Shown piece after piece: positions 48,098 through 60,716 of a stretch of 64,000 bases of DNA. Within the stretch, counting starts at the first letter, position 1, and each line of letters opens with the position of its first letter. The notes below the pieces were generated by a model. It was given only the letters and a program-made list of their open reading frames with translations. It ran no database searches and was not told where the DNA came from. Position numbers and translations under genes: made by a program. Source of the DNA: Sipunculus nudus (Eukaryota > Annelida > Sipuncula > Golfingiida > Sipunculidae); assembly GCA_026874595.1 (NCBI GenBank), contig CM049318.1, positions 4,353,741 to 4,417,740 on the forward strand, given 5' to 3'.

Positions 48098-51021
48098 CTG
48101 CAAAGATAAACATATATACAGTGAAACAAACGGGACAAAAACAACTCGAAAACAACCATGCGCTAACCCGATCACTCCTCTAACACGATCATCAGCTGAC
48201 ATAGACTGGTACCCCGCTCTATTATGGCACCGCTGCTCCAGGCCAATCATAGAGACGGGCGTACAACGCCATGTTTAGGACTGCCGGCAGATTGGTTCCA
48301 ACTCCAGTATGATTTATATAAGATAAAAATAAGCATTTCGTTTGCTCAGAGAAGTTGTCAGAAGTTGGCTGTACATTTCGTGAGACATTAATCATTAGAT
48401 TAATACATATTGGTAATAAACCAATGCCACGTACAGTGGAATATCAAATATTCAGTATAACGTATCGTCTACACATCCATCAGTCAATTTTTGTGCAACA
48501 ACTCATTTTTCAATATTGGGAAACTATAAATAACTAAAGAAAGTAATTTTATAAGAAATCTTCACGGATAACGTACCAGCCAGGATCGCGTGAACGTCCA
48601 TGACAATCGGTATGAGCATGCAGACTGGGGTTGGAACCAGTCTACAGGTAAGTCAGGAGTTGCATCTGAGAGTACTTAAGATGGCGTTGCACGCCTGTCT
48701 CTATGCTTGGCTGAGGGCCACAACAGAGCAGGGTACCAGTCTACAGCTGACACGGCAACTCCCCCAATGCGACCACTCCTCTATGAAAACCATCTGCTTA
48801 CACGACCACTCCTCTAACACGACCACTCCTCTAACACGACCACTACTCTAACACGACCACTCCTCTAACACGACCACTACTCTAACACGACCACTCCTCT
48901 AACACGACCACTACTCTAACACGACCACTCCTCTAACACGACCACTACTCTAACACGACCACTCCTCTAACACGACCACTACTCTAACACGACCACTACT
49001 CTAACACGACCACTCCTCTAACACGACCACTCCTCTAACACGACCACTCCTCTAACACGACCACTACTCTAACACGACCACTCCTCTAACACGACCTCCC
49101 CTCTGAGCAGTGTTGTAATCTAGTCACGACCCTCCAAGGCCGAAGCCGAGTCACAGCCCTCTGAGACCAAGTCTGAGTCCGAATCACGACCCTCCGAGTC
49201 ATCACAAACCAAGTCAGAGCCCATAAAAAATTCTGGTATGATTTATAGCTCAAATGCGTGAATAAAAAATAGTTCAAACTTATGCGGTCTCGAGCCGGCC
49301 TCGGCCCATGTCACCGAGACCGATTCCGAGTCAGCGCCTTTCGGGGCCATGGGCGATGGAACCTGGCCTCGAGGCCAAGACTGGTCTCGAGACCTCCAAC
49401 CCTGCCTCTTAGAAGACCACCTGCTAACACAACCACCACCCGCTTACACGACAACCCCTCTGACACGACCATTTCTCTAACACGACCACCCGCTAACACG
49501 ACAACCCCTCTGACACGACCATTTCTCTAACACGACCACCCGCTTACACGACAACCCCTCTGACACGACCATTTCTCTAACACGACCACCCGCTAACATG
49601 ACAAACCCTCTGACACGACCTTTTCTCTAACACGACCACCCGCTTACACGACAACCCCTCTGACACGACCATTTCTCTACCACGACCACCCGCTAACACG
49701 ACAACCCCTCTGACACGACCATTTCTCTAACACGACCACCCGCTAACACGACAACCCCTCTGACACGACCATTTCTCTAACACGACCACCCGCTAACACG
49801 ACAACCCCTCTGACACGACCATTTCTCTAACACGACCCCCCGCTAACACGACAACCCCTCTGACACGACCATTTCTCTACCACGACCACCCGCTAACACG
49901 ACCACCCGCTAACACGACAACCCCTCTGACACGACCATTTCTCTAACACGACCACCCGCTAACACGACAAAACCTCTGACACGACCATTTCTCTAACACA
50001 ACCACCCGCTTACACGACAACCCTTCTGACACGACCATTTCTCTAACACGACCACCCCTTTGACACGACCATTTCTCTAACAAGACCACCCGCTAACTTG
50101 ACAACCCCTCTGACACGACCATTTCTCTAACACGACCACCCGCTTACACGACAACCCCTCTGACACGACCATTTCTCTAACACGACCACCCGCTTACACG
50201 ACAACCCCTCTGACACGACCATTTCTCTAACACGACCACCCGTTAACACGACAACCCCTCTGACACGACCATTTCTCTAACACGACCACCCGCTTACACG
50301 ACAACCCCTCTGACACGACCATTTCTCTAACACGACCACCCGCTTACACGACAACCCCTCTGACACGACCATTTCTCTAACACGACCACCCGCTAACACG
50401 ACAACCCGCTGACAGAACCACATTTCTAAAGCGACCACACTTCTGACTATACGGGCACCCCTCCAACAATACCATTAGTAGCACTAGTTACTAGATTTCC
50501 GAGCAAAATGTCTCAGGTTCGACTGACGTCAGAACCTCAGATACGGAACATTGAAGTCTTACCACCCCCTCAGAGAACCGCCTTCAGCTCCAGGTCACTT
50601 ATCAACAAACCTGGATCGTATGACTTCATTCCACACACAGTTTTACCTACAGATTACTGACATTTTTGCTTTTGTTTATTATTATCCAATAATATACGGG
50701 TAACTCAGAGGCTTCACATACAACTACCACAGCAAAACCCGATTCAAGCTTTAATAGCGTGCAGATTTGTAGCTAATAATACTTACATAGAATTTGACGA
50801 TAGGGAACTCGGCTGGGTGTGAACAGCTCTCGGCGACACATGTGACCTTGACCTCATCTTGGTTTTTTATCGTGATGGAGCTTGGCCTGATGCGAGTGTA
50901 CAGGAAGTGCTCGGAACTTCTTTGACTCCGACTTCTGAGGAGCCTTCCCAGAATTCCCTCATACTCAACAGCGCTTGCGCAGTGAACGAGCACTATCACC
51001 ACGAGCACCAGTCCGGCACAT
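47855..51021 (-). CDS. Predicted secreted single Ig-like domain protein, two exons seen
   Basis: Exon A is 51021 to 50787 and exon B is 48097 to 47855, joined by a 2689-bp GT...AG intron in phase 0. Exon A begins one base before TGT GCC GGA, after a good acceptor (TTATCTCTTCAG), and encodes CAGLVLVVIVLVHCASA, a signal-peptide-like segment with a cleavage-type ASA. A mature part of about 137 residues follows, with VKVTC in exon A and KVRCKA in exon B. The spacing and alternating hydrophobics suggest one Ig-like fold, although the usual tryptophan and DxGxYxC motif are not present. No in-frame ATG lies in exon A, so a small 5' exon with the start is expected above 51021. A possible AATAAA on this strand is at 47690-47695. 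Function is unknown; secreted Ig proteins often act in recognition or adhesion. Confidence 0.68.
48780..49095. repeat. 17-bp satellite, ~18 units
   Basis: The unit is ACACGACCACTCCTCTA with a CCACTACTCTA variant alternating in places, giving a 34-bp dimer pattern. Lies in the intron of the Ig-like gene. Confidence 0.93.
49120..49400. repeat. GAGTC/GACTCG-rich spacer
   Basis: Runs of CGACCCTCCGAGTC, AAGTCTGAGTCC and GCCTCGAGGCC between the two satellite blocks. The motif set resembles 15690-15810 in inverse orientation. Confidence 0.6.
49425..50415. repeat. 50-bp higher-order satellite, ~20 units
   Basis: Each 50-bp unit is three related monomers of 16, 17 and 17 bp: CACGACCACCCGCTTA, CACGACAACCCCTCTGA and CACGACCATTTCTCTAA. 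It therefore appears to be a trimer built from the 17-bp monomer of 48780-49095. Occasional units have lost or gained one monomer (about 49880-49910 and 50040-50070). Confidence 0.95.
50787..51021 (-). CDS. Ig-like gene exon A: signal segment and first Ig cysteine
   Basis: This is 235 nt between TTCAG and TAT|GTAAGT on the minus strand. It encodes a hydrophobic leader, then VEYEGILGRLLRSRSQRSSE, IRPSSITIKNQDEVKVTC and HPAEFPIVKFY. A dibasic-rich stretch (RLLRSRSQR) just after the leader could be a propeptide or linker. The reading frame stays open about 20 codons further upstream but without an ATG, which is why an acceptor at 51022-51024 is preferred. Confidence 0.68.
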
Positions 51022-51039
51022 CTGAAGAGATAACACCGG

Positions 51040-51900
51040 GGATTCAGTCTATTGGCAAATTTATAGAAAAATGATATTTTTGGTTAACGATTGTTCGATA
51101 GCATTAACTTTTAGAAAGTAATGAAAACGGCCATGTAATCATAATTATGTAGGGTCAGTTTTTTGTGAATGCGGGGGGGGGGGCACTTTCAACTGGGAGT
51201 GACATACCATATTATATCCCTATATTTTGGCATTTTACCAAAAAATAGGATCTCAATTCAATTAATAAAAAGATTTGTGTTGCAAGTTTTCTCAATATCA
51301 AACAACTGTAGTTTTTTTCAGAATGACTAAAATACTTAATTGACTGATATAATGTGAAATGATTCCACAACATGGTACGTGGAACCAATCCATTTAATCG
51401 CACTAAACTAATGCAGATTTTCAACTACATGAGGATTACATCCCCTCCTACAGCCGATACACACCTCAACAGTCGCTCATCCTTGAATAATTAGGGGGAA
51501 GGGATGCATGGGACCAGCGTCCTTGAAATATAACTTGGCCTTAAATTAAAATGCTTCAATGTTATGCAGTGTTTTTGGTATGTTGCCAGAGCTAGAGGTG
51601 GTAAAATCGTGTTTCGGTGTTTTGACATGTTTATATTTTGTTTGTTTTGGAGAAACAGAAGAAACCTGGTTTCCGCCTTTAGTGGCACTCGGCTCACATT
51701 ATCAAGGCTGCCAGGTTTCGTGTGGACGTCAAATTACCCTCGTTATCATAAAAACCTACACAACCCCCGCACCCCGCCAGATACGCCGGGACAAAACGGT
51801 CACTCAGAAAACGCAGTGCTCCCCGACCTTGTACGGCCTTCTTCCCTGGGTACCCATATCAAGGACACGTGCCCACAAAAACATATATCAGGTTTTTTAA
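51040..51900. other. No supported gene; 5' exon of the Ig-like gene expected beyond
   Basis: Two overlapping 113-codon plus-strand frames (51559-51905) in a GC-richer patch have no recognised motif. A G10 run is near 51173-51182. No clear ATG-containing leader exon for the minus-strand gene was identified. Confidence 0.4.
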
Positions 51901-52093
51901 GCTGATCCAGGGGTCCAGATCCCGTTTTTTCTCCTCGAAGCAACCTTTATTTAAGAGTTTCAGACAAAACTTTGCGGCCTGGACCCACCCATTCCGAACC
52001 CGGGGACCTTTTTTTAGGTTTTTCATAAGTCCTCCTGGGTTGGGTCACCCCCCCCCCCCCATCCCCTTTTCCTTAATCCTGAATCCGCCCCTG
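51901..52093 (+). mobile_element. Short hAT-like non-autonomous element, copy 2
   Basis: Ends TAATCCTGAATCCGCCCCTG and shares AAGAGTTTCAGA, GGGGACCTTTTTTT and AGTCCTCCTGGGTTGGG with copy 1 at 43257-43471. The left terminal repeat is partly lost. Confidence 0.7.
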
Positions 52094-52162
52094 GGTATAT
52101 AGCCACAGATACTGTGCATTCTCAACTATACGAAAATGCGTTTTTACATATGCGCGCACACA

Positions 52163-52164
<2 letters not shown>

Positions 52165-52214
<50 letters not shown>

Positions 52215-52253
52215 TAGATAGATAGATACATAGATACATAGATACATAGATAT
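52165..52253. repeat. (AT)n and (GATA)n microsatellite
   Basis: (AT)n at 52165-52211 followed by GATA and GATACATA units. Confidence 0.95.
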
Positions 52254-52489
52254 TGATATAGATGTTTCATAAAAAAATAAGTTTTTTATTTAATTTTTAA
52301 AAATCGAACGTCCTAAACGAGATATGAAAACAAAAAGTTTTACATCAGATATTTTTAGATTACTATCAGAGAGACAATTTGATAAGGTTTACAATAATAT
52401 ATTCTTCATAGGGGTTTGCATGAAAATAGAACAACTTATTGTCATTTTATTGAGACGAGAGTTCAAAATGAATGCAGATGACAGTACTT

Positions 52490-52492
<3 letters not shown>

Positions 52493-52540
<48 letters not shown>
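52493..52540. repeat. (AT)n microsatellite
   Basis: Uninterrupted TA dinucleotides; a CACACA/TATATA tract follows at 52852-52877. Confidence 0.95.
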
Positions 52541-52619
52541 CATTTGTCCTCATTTGTTTGCATTTCCCTCAGTTGGGAAATAAAATCTTCCCCTACACGT
52601 GCACCCTAACATGATCGAA

Positions 52620-53236
52620 AAAGAAAGATATTCCCTAAAATAATACAAATGCTTTTATGGTAAACTAAAACAATCTGAATACTTTTTTATAACTATCTGA
52701 ATCTGCAAATAAATTAACAGTTGTCTTTTCCAATCTAATTTAAATTTTGTAAACCTTGTTTTTTATTATTTATTTGGGTGAATTAGAAAATAAAAAATTA
52801 TTACTCAAATGCGTATTTAACTAATAAAAAACACATATTTGCCTGTGTAGCACACACACACATATATATATATATATCATATAAAGCCCCCTCCCCTATA
52901 CACACACACATGCATGGTCTGGTTTAATAAATCGAAACCGGATAAATCTGACTGAATCATATATTTACTGACCATGCATTTGGCTTTTTTTTTTATTTTT
53001 CAGCCACATTCATATGGCGTTCTTTTCATGCTCCAAGTTTGTTCAAAAGCTTTTCCTATAAACAGAAAATTAACTGACGTGAAACAGATATTAAAAATGG
53101 TAAGACACTAGAATCAAGTCTCGCTTTTAAAATTGGTCGATCTGTATTTCGTCTACACCTTTCAAATAATTATATATTTAAATTGTTTTTTTTGTATATA
53201 ATAAAATCAGCTTAATCCCTCCTTCTACCCCCCCCC

Positions 53237-53291
<55 letters not shown>

Positions 53292-53621
53292 ACACACACG
53301 CCGAGGTTTTCCGCCTCTCCCGAACAAAAGTGTAATTACGGTCCCTATATATATATAGAATACCGTCGCTAAGGGTGACGTGCATGAATAGCCGAGGCTG
53401 CGGGGGCGGGATGCCCTGGAGATGCGAATTGCGAAATCCCATGCGACAGCCGACCACGTGGTCCTGTCCGTGCTTGTTCCAGAAGCTTCCATGTGCGGAT
53501 AATTAAATATTTTAGTAGATTTTGCCATTTATAAAAAAATTATCTCAATAAAAGTAACTTCTTGGAGAGGTGCTTTTAATCTATCTAACACAGCGAACAT
53601 TCAAATATCCTCTCTTCAATT

Positions 53622-53659
<38 letters not shown>

Positions 53660-54210
53660 ATTTATATATTTATTTATTCATGGATGTTTAACAAACCCGA
53701 TAATTTTCCCTTCTAGTGTTTATACAGCCAATCCACATCCTTAAGAGAACTGGTAATGTCTGTACTTCTTCAAATTAAATTTTAATATATTATTCCATTT
53801 TTCCCATACAGGTTTTCACTCCCCCCCCCCCCCCCTTCAATCCCTACGCGGCTGCTTTAAACATGCCTATCATGAATATCTCATTTAAAACGGTTAAATA
53901 TAAATTACCCGTACAGTTTAACAAATGTATTCATATAATAAATTACCCTATTTAAATACAAATTACAAAATATTTACACTATATCACGTTCATATAAAGG
54001 AACATTTTTCTTAAATGACGTAGGCAAATTTAATTTAGAAATGTACAAAATATAAAAATATTTTACGAATTATGAAAGTTATCTTATGAATTAAAATATT
54101 TAGCGCCCCTTACCTTTATTTTAACATGCACCTGATTAATTTGTTGATTGACAGAAATGCTCATTAATGATAAATGAGTATTTCACAATAAAACAGAAGC
54201 TTGAAAAATG
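52620..54210. other. AT-rich sequence with simple repeats
   Basis: Apart from the CT tracts and a C16-type run near 53820-53835, nothing recognisable. Confidence 0.45.
53230..53290. repeat. C-run and (CT)n microsatellite
   Basis: C10 followed by (CT)n; it produces an Arg/Glu-repeat minus-strand frame at 53178-53528 that is not a gene. A second (CT)n is at 53625-53656. Confidence 0.93.
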
Positions 54211-54219
54211 AAAATTCAC

Positions 54220-54496
54220 CTATTTTGCCACGGTGTATTCATTCTTCTGTAACTTCTGGTGAAGTGTTATCTTCTGATATCTGTGAATGGTTTCACGGCG
54301 TGTGCTGACGGTGCGTTGGGCTTCGTCGAGAAAAAACGTTGTAATGTTTAAGTAGATCGTCTGCTCTCGTGCCGTCACAGCCGACTCTTTATCATGCAAC
54401 AACTTTAAGGAACTGATGGGCGAAGAAAACATCCTTGACTTATAAACCAGTGAGCAAAGAAATTCTGCTACACTTGGGAGTAGCTCAATGTCAAAC
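54220..54496 (-). CDS. Possible terminal exon of an unrecognised gene
   Basis: On the minus strand a pyrimidine-rich acceptor (GCCCCACCCCTCCAAG) is followed by an open frame of about 92 codons beginning FDIELLPSVAEFLCSLVYKS and running through SSLKLLHDKESAVTAREQ to ENTVAK-like end NEYTVAK and a TAG stop. The frame is open upstream of the first ATG (54432), which argues for an exon rather than a short single-exon gene. The central part is a charged, probably helical stretch. No family is recognised, and no partner exon was found. A TE fragment is an alternative. Confidence 0.35.
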
Positions 54497-54499
54497 CTT

Positions 54500-55260
54500 G
54501 GAGGGGTGGGGCGACAGAAACGTGCATGTTGTCAGACTTTGAAGAACTTAGTGGAAAGGTTTTACATTAAGCTTATCTCATGAAGTGATAACGCCAGCGA
54601 AAACAGTCTAATAAGGTTGTTGTGAAGTGGACATTAACGACGAATACCCTGTTTACGGCACCCCACCCTCCCTCCTGACGTACGTGGTATCACCCAGTTT
54701 TCGGGTGACCATGATGCAACACAGGTCTCGATTGAGACGATAAGCCCTCCATGGAGTTCAACTGAGTGCATCGCGTAGAAAATTTGCCACTGGTTGGCCT
54801 CGGCGTACACATATATGATGTATATATTATTAAAGCTGACTTTTGTCGATAAAGTAACAGAGCATACGTGAATACGTGTGTTATATGAATTAACGCCATT
54901 GGATACCAACCATTCATGACCAAATCTGCGCCCACGCAGAAGTACTGGTTGACCCCTTCTGACCTACCCCCACGAGGTCTTAACTTTATTTGACCCCTGG
55001 TAGACCTAATAGGGTCGCATTGCGCAAGGTGGTGGGGGTCGCACAGTGGGTATCTAGGGCAACCTCATCCCGGGACACTTAGTGGAACTGGGTCAAGCAT
55101 TAATTTGATATTGACCAGACTAATGAATTAGGCCAACGAATGGCCAGAGGGGGTCAGTTACCAATGCGACCTGCTGGATATGACGTCAGTCAAGTAATGT
55201 GCTGAGTCACCGAACGCTGAATGATTCTCTATTTGTAACGTTACTGTGTGTACAATTTTC
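54500..55260. other. GC-richer unique sequence, no supported gene
   Basis: The minus-strand frames 54634-54935 are overlapping and without motif. 54950-55200 is rich in TGACCCC and GGGTC words but has no clear period. Confidence 0.35.
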
Positions 55261-55274
55261 CATGCACATGCAGA

Positions 55275-55282
55275 TCCCCCCC

Positions 55283-55313
<31 letters not shown>

Positions 55314-55385
55314 ACTTTTAATTTACAATATTTTTTATAAGAAATAGGGCCTAGGTAGCAGCATGTCAAGTTTCTGTTTCTCTCG

Positions 55386-55420
<35 letters not shown>

Positions 55421-55426
55421 ATATAT

Positions 55427-55476
<50 letters not shown>
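55275..55476. repeat. (CT)n and (AT)n microsatellites
   Basis: CT runs at 55280-55312 and 55390-55416, then (AT)n at 55418-55474. Confidence 0.93.
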
Positions 55477-55477
<1 letters not shown>

Positions 55478-55849
55478 TAGATAGATAGGGGAGAATTTAT
55501 ATCAAATGTTGTAAAAAATCACGTTTGAATTAAATTCTTTATTTCGTGGGACCTTACCTTTTAATCCCAAGAGATATATTTTAAATATACTTTTACAGTT
55601 ATGTAGGAGCGGCGGATTGTTTTACCAGGAAAGTCAGTGAAGACGTATACTTAGTCTGTCTGCCTGATTGGACTAAATATTGACCCAAGAATTGTTTGAC
55701 CTTGTTCTAAGAGCCCACACGCTGTTGATACTTTGACACTCTTGTGGCGATATTAGTATTGCTTTGCACTGAGATTCATTTAGGGTCAGTGTCATATCTA
55801 CACGTATACATGTGCGGCATCTGCACTCTTCATTTTCCTTACTCTACTT

Positions 55850-56267
55850 CTCTATTTCTCTCTCATTACTTCTCTCTCTCTCTTTCTCTCTCTCTCTTTC
55901 TCTCTCTCTCTTTCGCTCTCTCTATTTCTCTTTCTCTCTTTATCTCTCTGTCTCTTTCTTGTTTCTTTCTCTCTCTATTTCTCTCTCTATTCTCTTTCTC
56001 TGTCTAATTATGCCCATATCTCTCTCTTTCTTACTCTCTCCCTCCCTGTTTCTCTCTATTTCTCTGCTCCTCCCTGTATCTCTCTATATTTCTCTCTTCC
56101 TCCCAGTATATCTCTCTCTCTATCTCTCATTCTTTCTTTCTCTCTCCCCCTCTCTCTCTTTCTCTATCTCTCTCTTTCTCTATCCCCCTATTTTATCTTT
56201 CCCTTTATCTGTATCTCTTTCTCTCTCTCTCCATTTCTCTCTATATTTTTATATATACTAGTGTGTG

Positions 56268-56300
<33 letters not shown>
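55850..56300. repeat. Long degenerate (CT)n tract and (AT)n
   Basis: About 400 bases of CTCTCTTTCTC-type pyrimidine repeat on the plus strand, then (AT)n at 56266-56300. Leu/Ser-rich frames of up to 149 codons are artefacts. Confidence 0.95.
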
Positions 56301-56302
<2 letters not shown>

Positions 56303-56767
56303 GTAATTAACTTAATTTGCGAACAGCTTTACTAATCGATGTCAGTTATCGTATGGTTGACACCATATAATCGGCTTATACCTTTAATTCACAAGTGTGT
56401 GTCTGTGTGCATGTTTGAATTTATATATATTGACAACAGTAAAGAACATCTGCATTAAAGCATGTGTGTGAGAGCAACTTGTTGTAGTACAACATGAACA
56501 CACATAGCTAATACAGAGCCGTTTTTTATAAGTACAAGTGGCACATATGCATGACGTACGGAGGCTAGTTATAACGAAATGTGACGAGGGAAACATAACT
56601 GAGGAGGGCGCCGGTAGATGAGGGTTGGCGTGAAAATGTGTACAATAATTTCATTCAAACAATAAGCAGCTCTAAGCAAAAATGGGTTTAAATTGAAAAT
56701 GCTATATATATTCATTATTCAGCAGGTAAACAGTGATGAAAATTTTATAAGAAAATCTATATCTATC

Positions 56768-56860
56768 AAGCTAGCTAGCTGTCCAGCTACCTAGCTATCA
56801 AACTAGCTATATCTAGCTACCTATCTAGCTAACTAGCTAATAAGCAATCTAGCTCGCTTT
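56768..56860. repeat. AGCTAGCTA-type palindromic cluster
   Basis: A dozen CTAGCTA, AGCTACCTAG and ACTAGCTA words in 90 bases; every word is near self-complementary, so hairpins are possible on either strand. Confidence 0.7.
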
Positions 56861-57064
56861 CTTATGTAAAACGGTTCCTCTGAACTTTTTGGAGATCACT
56901 ATTTTGTGTTTTGTCACAAAAGTGCTTTGTTTATAAATTATTTTTAGTAGATCACAGCCCTGCCACATAGACACACTGTTACATCGCTTAGCCGATAATG
57001 AACTAATAATAATCAACTCACCTGCGCCCACCTGCCTTGATTTTCTTTGAGACCGTTTATTCAA

Positions 57065-57245
57065 AGGTGTGCGTTCATCCCCGTTTGTGTGTGTGTCTGT
57101 TTACATTGTACAGCACAACTCACACAAAAATAAACGGATACTCATGAAATTTTCAGGACATTTAGGGAATGGGCTTATGATGAAATGAATAGATTTTGAT
57201 GAAGGTGCGGCACATAATCCGGATTTAGGAATGTCCTCAAGGAGT
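57065..57245 (+). repeat. Possible dispersed repeat with ATGAAATTTTCAGGACATTT motif
   Basis: The order GTTTGTGTGTGTGTCTGTTT, CACAACTCACACAAAAATAA, GATACTCATGAAATTTTCAG, GATTTTGATGAAGGTG and AATCCGGATTTAGGAATG resembles a widespread invertebrate dispersed repeat (operating on memory of the motif order only). Confidence 0.35.
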
Positions 57246-58965
57246 ATTCACGAATGTATTGTCACATACGCACGAATGAGTATGGGAATGTGGACCGAAT
57301 AAGTGAATGCAAACACGTTTTTTTAGCGTCCTACAATAGGGACCCCGACGTGGCGGAGGCTTGAATTCTTTTAAATACACACACACACACAAACACAAAC
57401 ACACACACACATATATGTTAAACTTGTACAATGTACATCACAAAATGTGTCTCAAGCACAATACCGTATAAGATCACCAGTGTGTTAAAAAATATGATAA
57501 ATGCAGTTACCTGACGAACAAATTAATCACGTGGAAATCTTGTTGTTTTATATAAAAAATAATAACACGTATCAACTGTATACAAAATATCTGTTATATG
57601 CTCGTCACAATATATTTCTAGTTCAAGGACGGGTTAAAGTGTTTGTTGTAAACTTAAACCGGACCTTGTCAATATGAATATGTCAAAACACTTCAAAGTG
57701 CATGGGATGACGAGACATCACCTGTTAACACCTGTACTGCAAATATACAAATATCAGATCCAAACCAGATCTTAATTGATGTCCATAAAAAAGTCTTCAT
57801 GGGAGAGGTTGAAGAAGTTTTGGAGTGCATGCAGGGTTTGGGGGTAGGGCCGCTTCAGGTCTATTTAGCAGTGTACTTATACTGCATGGTACACATATAC
57901 ACACACTAACATGTCAATTTTTATAAATAAACACTTTGCTGATAAAAAAATATATCAGGTAGAAAGATGGTAGAAAGGGGAATATTTTTCCTCTTCTTTT
58001 TTTATTTGTTAATGTAAATAAGAGAGACAAAGAGAGAAGTAGAGAGAGGGGTCTGGGATTGGGGCTACAGTTTGGAAGTATAATGCTAGCTAAAACCAAA
58101 TCCAACGCTTCGTTCCGTTATGTGCAAGATTTTCAAAATGATACGTTCAAAAATTAGATATTTTCTAAGAGTTATAAAGGAATATAAGGACACATTTGAC
58201 TTACCAGAGGGTAAACAGAAGTATTGGTAATAAATTCTCTTCACAAAATTGAAATTTTCATCAGGGCGTGATCCAGTATAAAAAGACGCATTTTCAACTG
58301 TTTTTCGATAATATCCAAGCAATGTTTAAAGTTATTTAGAATTTAACGTTACATAAGGACTCTCACATGAATGTATGGGTATATATTATTAAAAGTTTTA
58401 GTTACTGAAAGTGATATGGCCCAGCTGAAGAATTATAAATGACACGGCACAATAAAATAACATAAAATAATCACTGGAATTTTTAGAATGTTACAAAAGA
58501 GTAAACAAACCTGTGCAAGTGACCAGTGTTTTCTTACTCAAGTTACACTGTGTCCACGTGATAGGCCACTTACCCAAATATACACAACAAATATACCCTC
58601 ATTTGAAATTGGAAACCCCCGGTATATACACAAACATGACCTTGAAAATGAAACATTGTTTACACGGATAAAAACGAAATATGGTTCCCGATAGAGCGGG
58701 TGTGGCAAGGCTAATTAATGATTAAAAACAAATAAAAACAAACAGTCTGAATGTTTAGGACATATAGACTCTAATGACCCAGATATACTGCATGTTTGAC
58801 ATGCAGCTGGGAGCGATATATAGGTCTCTATATACGATAAGAGATGTAGTGGACAGAATGCATTAACAAACGTGCGTTCTTCTGCGGCTATACATATGGC
58901 ATCGTTATGCGACAAATCTGAAAAATGATTTGTACTGTACTTAACTCCGTCTCTTTAAAGGGGCC

Positions 58966-59382
58966 GAATCACGTATCTGACCTTTGTAAACTGTAAAGGT
59001 AATCATTGTAGCTTATATAAAAATAAACCAGAAAACGTGGATATCACCGCACGCAGGCTGCTTGTTCTGTTTATATCAACTTGCTTATAATATGTAGTGG
59101 CCCGCCAAAATAAACCAAACAAATTCAAAAGGGCATCCCACAGCAAGTCAAATAAGCCAGAGCTTGCAAATGTCGTTTTGCAACAAGTGACCTTTCTACC
59201 TCCGCATATAAGCAACCTACCATCTTAGGTTTTTCCCGTTTGTCAACATTGCTGTGTTTACAAACATGTTTTTGATAAATAAATTCATACATCCTTCATA
59301 TAGGCGTTATACGAATTTTTCACAACCAAAATTACCCTAAGATCATTAATATATACACAGAGGAAATCAGAAATCACATAAA
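58966..59382 (+). repeat. Dispersed repeat, copy B
   Basis: The partner of 10603-10955. It carries about 80 extra bases near 59085-59165 (AAATAAACCAAACAAATTC region) relative to copy A, so one copy has an insertion or the other a deletion. Confidence 0.75.
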
Positions 59383-59745
59383 TTCTTTTTCAAAAGGTAG
59401 GTGAATGAGCTACTTTAAATCATCCATCGACACACACACACATATATATATATATATGTAAATCAGTTTTTCAAAAAATGATGACCATGTACAACCTTAT
59501 ATATATATACATATATATGGTGTGTTTGTGTGTGTGTGGGAGGGAGGGGGTGGTGGTGGTAACCAGTGACCTTACTACTGACCTAGAAATTGCATGCTTG
59601 GCAGCATGTATGGCGATATGTTACCGGGTATAGGTCTAGATAAGATATGATATGTAGTGGACAAGAATGCATTTTCACACGTAGGTAATTCCCTATATAC
59701 AAACATCGACAAGCATTAAATCAGAAGCACAGTTTAACAGTATTA

Positions 59746-59746
<1 letters not shown>

Positions 59747-59826
<80 letters not shown>
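59747..59826. repeat. (AT)n microsatellite
   Basis: About 80 bases of TA dinucleotides; a second block lies at 59936-59994 after a purine-rich GAGA/ACAGA spacer. Confidence 0.95.
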
Positions 59827-59930
59827 CAGAGAGTGAGAGACAGAATGACAGACAGAGAACAAGAAAAAGAGACGATAGAAATGTATATAATATATAAATA
59901 TATATATCTTATGCTCTCTCTCTCTCTTTT

Positions 59931-59998
<68 letters not shown>

Positions 59999-60554
59999 TA
60001 GCTCCCCCCACCCCCAAAGGAAAATGAGGAAAAAAACAGAAGCAGCACCAAGCAACAACGGAGCATGAAGCCGAAAAGGTGCGGAGAAAAAAATAATATC
60101 TTTAATGGAAGCTTGTAAGTGACATCTATTTTAAGATATTTTGTTCCCGTACGCACCATTCTTTATAAAGAAAATATCGGTGCACATATATAGATGGATT
60201 CGTGGAGAGACGCAAAGGCGTAAACAACCTGGATTCTGAATCAAGTAAATCTTGTTTACGAGTTGAGTGCTTGTGATAAGTGGGGTTAGGTGCCTAGATC
60301 AGGCAGATAATAACACGCTGCCGACATGCCGTAAACGACATGTTAACCTCGTTTGCAAAATCACTCGACGATCCTTGCGCCGCCGGCGGCAAAGTGTACC
60401 TAACGATCTTTTCCTGAACCACTGACGTCACGAAGAACTTGAGTTTGCACACAGCTAAACAGCCTAGGCAAGTGCACATCAATGTTGAAATTCATTGGTG
60501 TTTAACAAAATATTTCAGGCCGATTGCAATTACTGACAAATTCATTTTCAAGCA

Positions 60555-60690
60555 ACGGAGTACGATATCGAATACCGTTTTACTGCCTCCAAATCTTTTC
60601 ACACTACACCCGTATTCACGGATTACGTTATCAAATACCGTTTTATTTCCTCCAAATCCATGTCCTTTTCACTCTTCACCCGTATACATT
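60555..60690. repeat. ~65-bp tandem duplication
   Basis: Two adjacent copies share ATACCGTTTTA, TGCCTCCAAATC or TTCCTCCAAATC, and CACTACACCCGTATTCAC or CACTCTTCACCCGTATAC. Confidence 0.7.
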
Positions 60691-60716
60691 CGCATATATA
60701 TATATATAACATATAT

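Larger units (their letters stand above)
56300..58960. other. No supported gene
   Basis: Apart from the two repeats above and a CA-rich stretch at 57378-57412, this is unique AT-rich sequence with only short open frames. Confidence 0.45.

Noticed and set aside
47916-48155. Alternative minus-strand frame in the Ig-like exon B region
   Set aside because: The other frame joins exon A in phase and carries the second cysteine; this one is a shadow.
55850-56261. Leu/Ser-rich 149-codon protein
   Set aside because: Produced by the CT-repeat tract.
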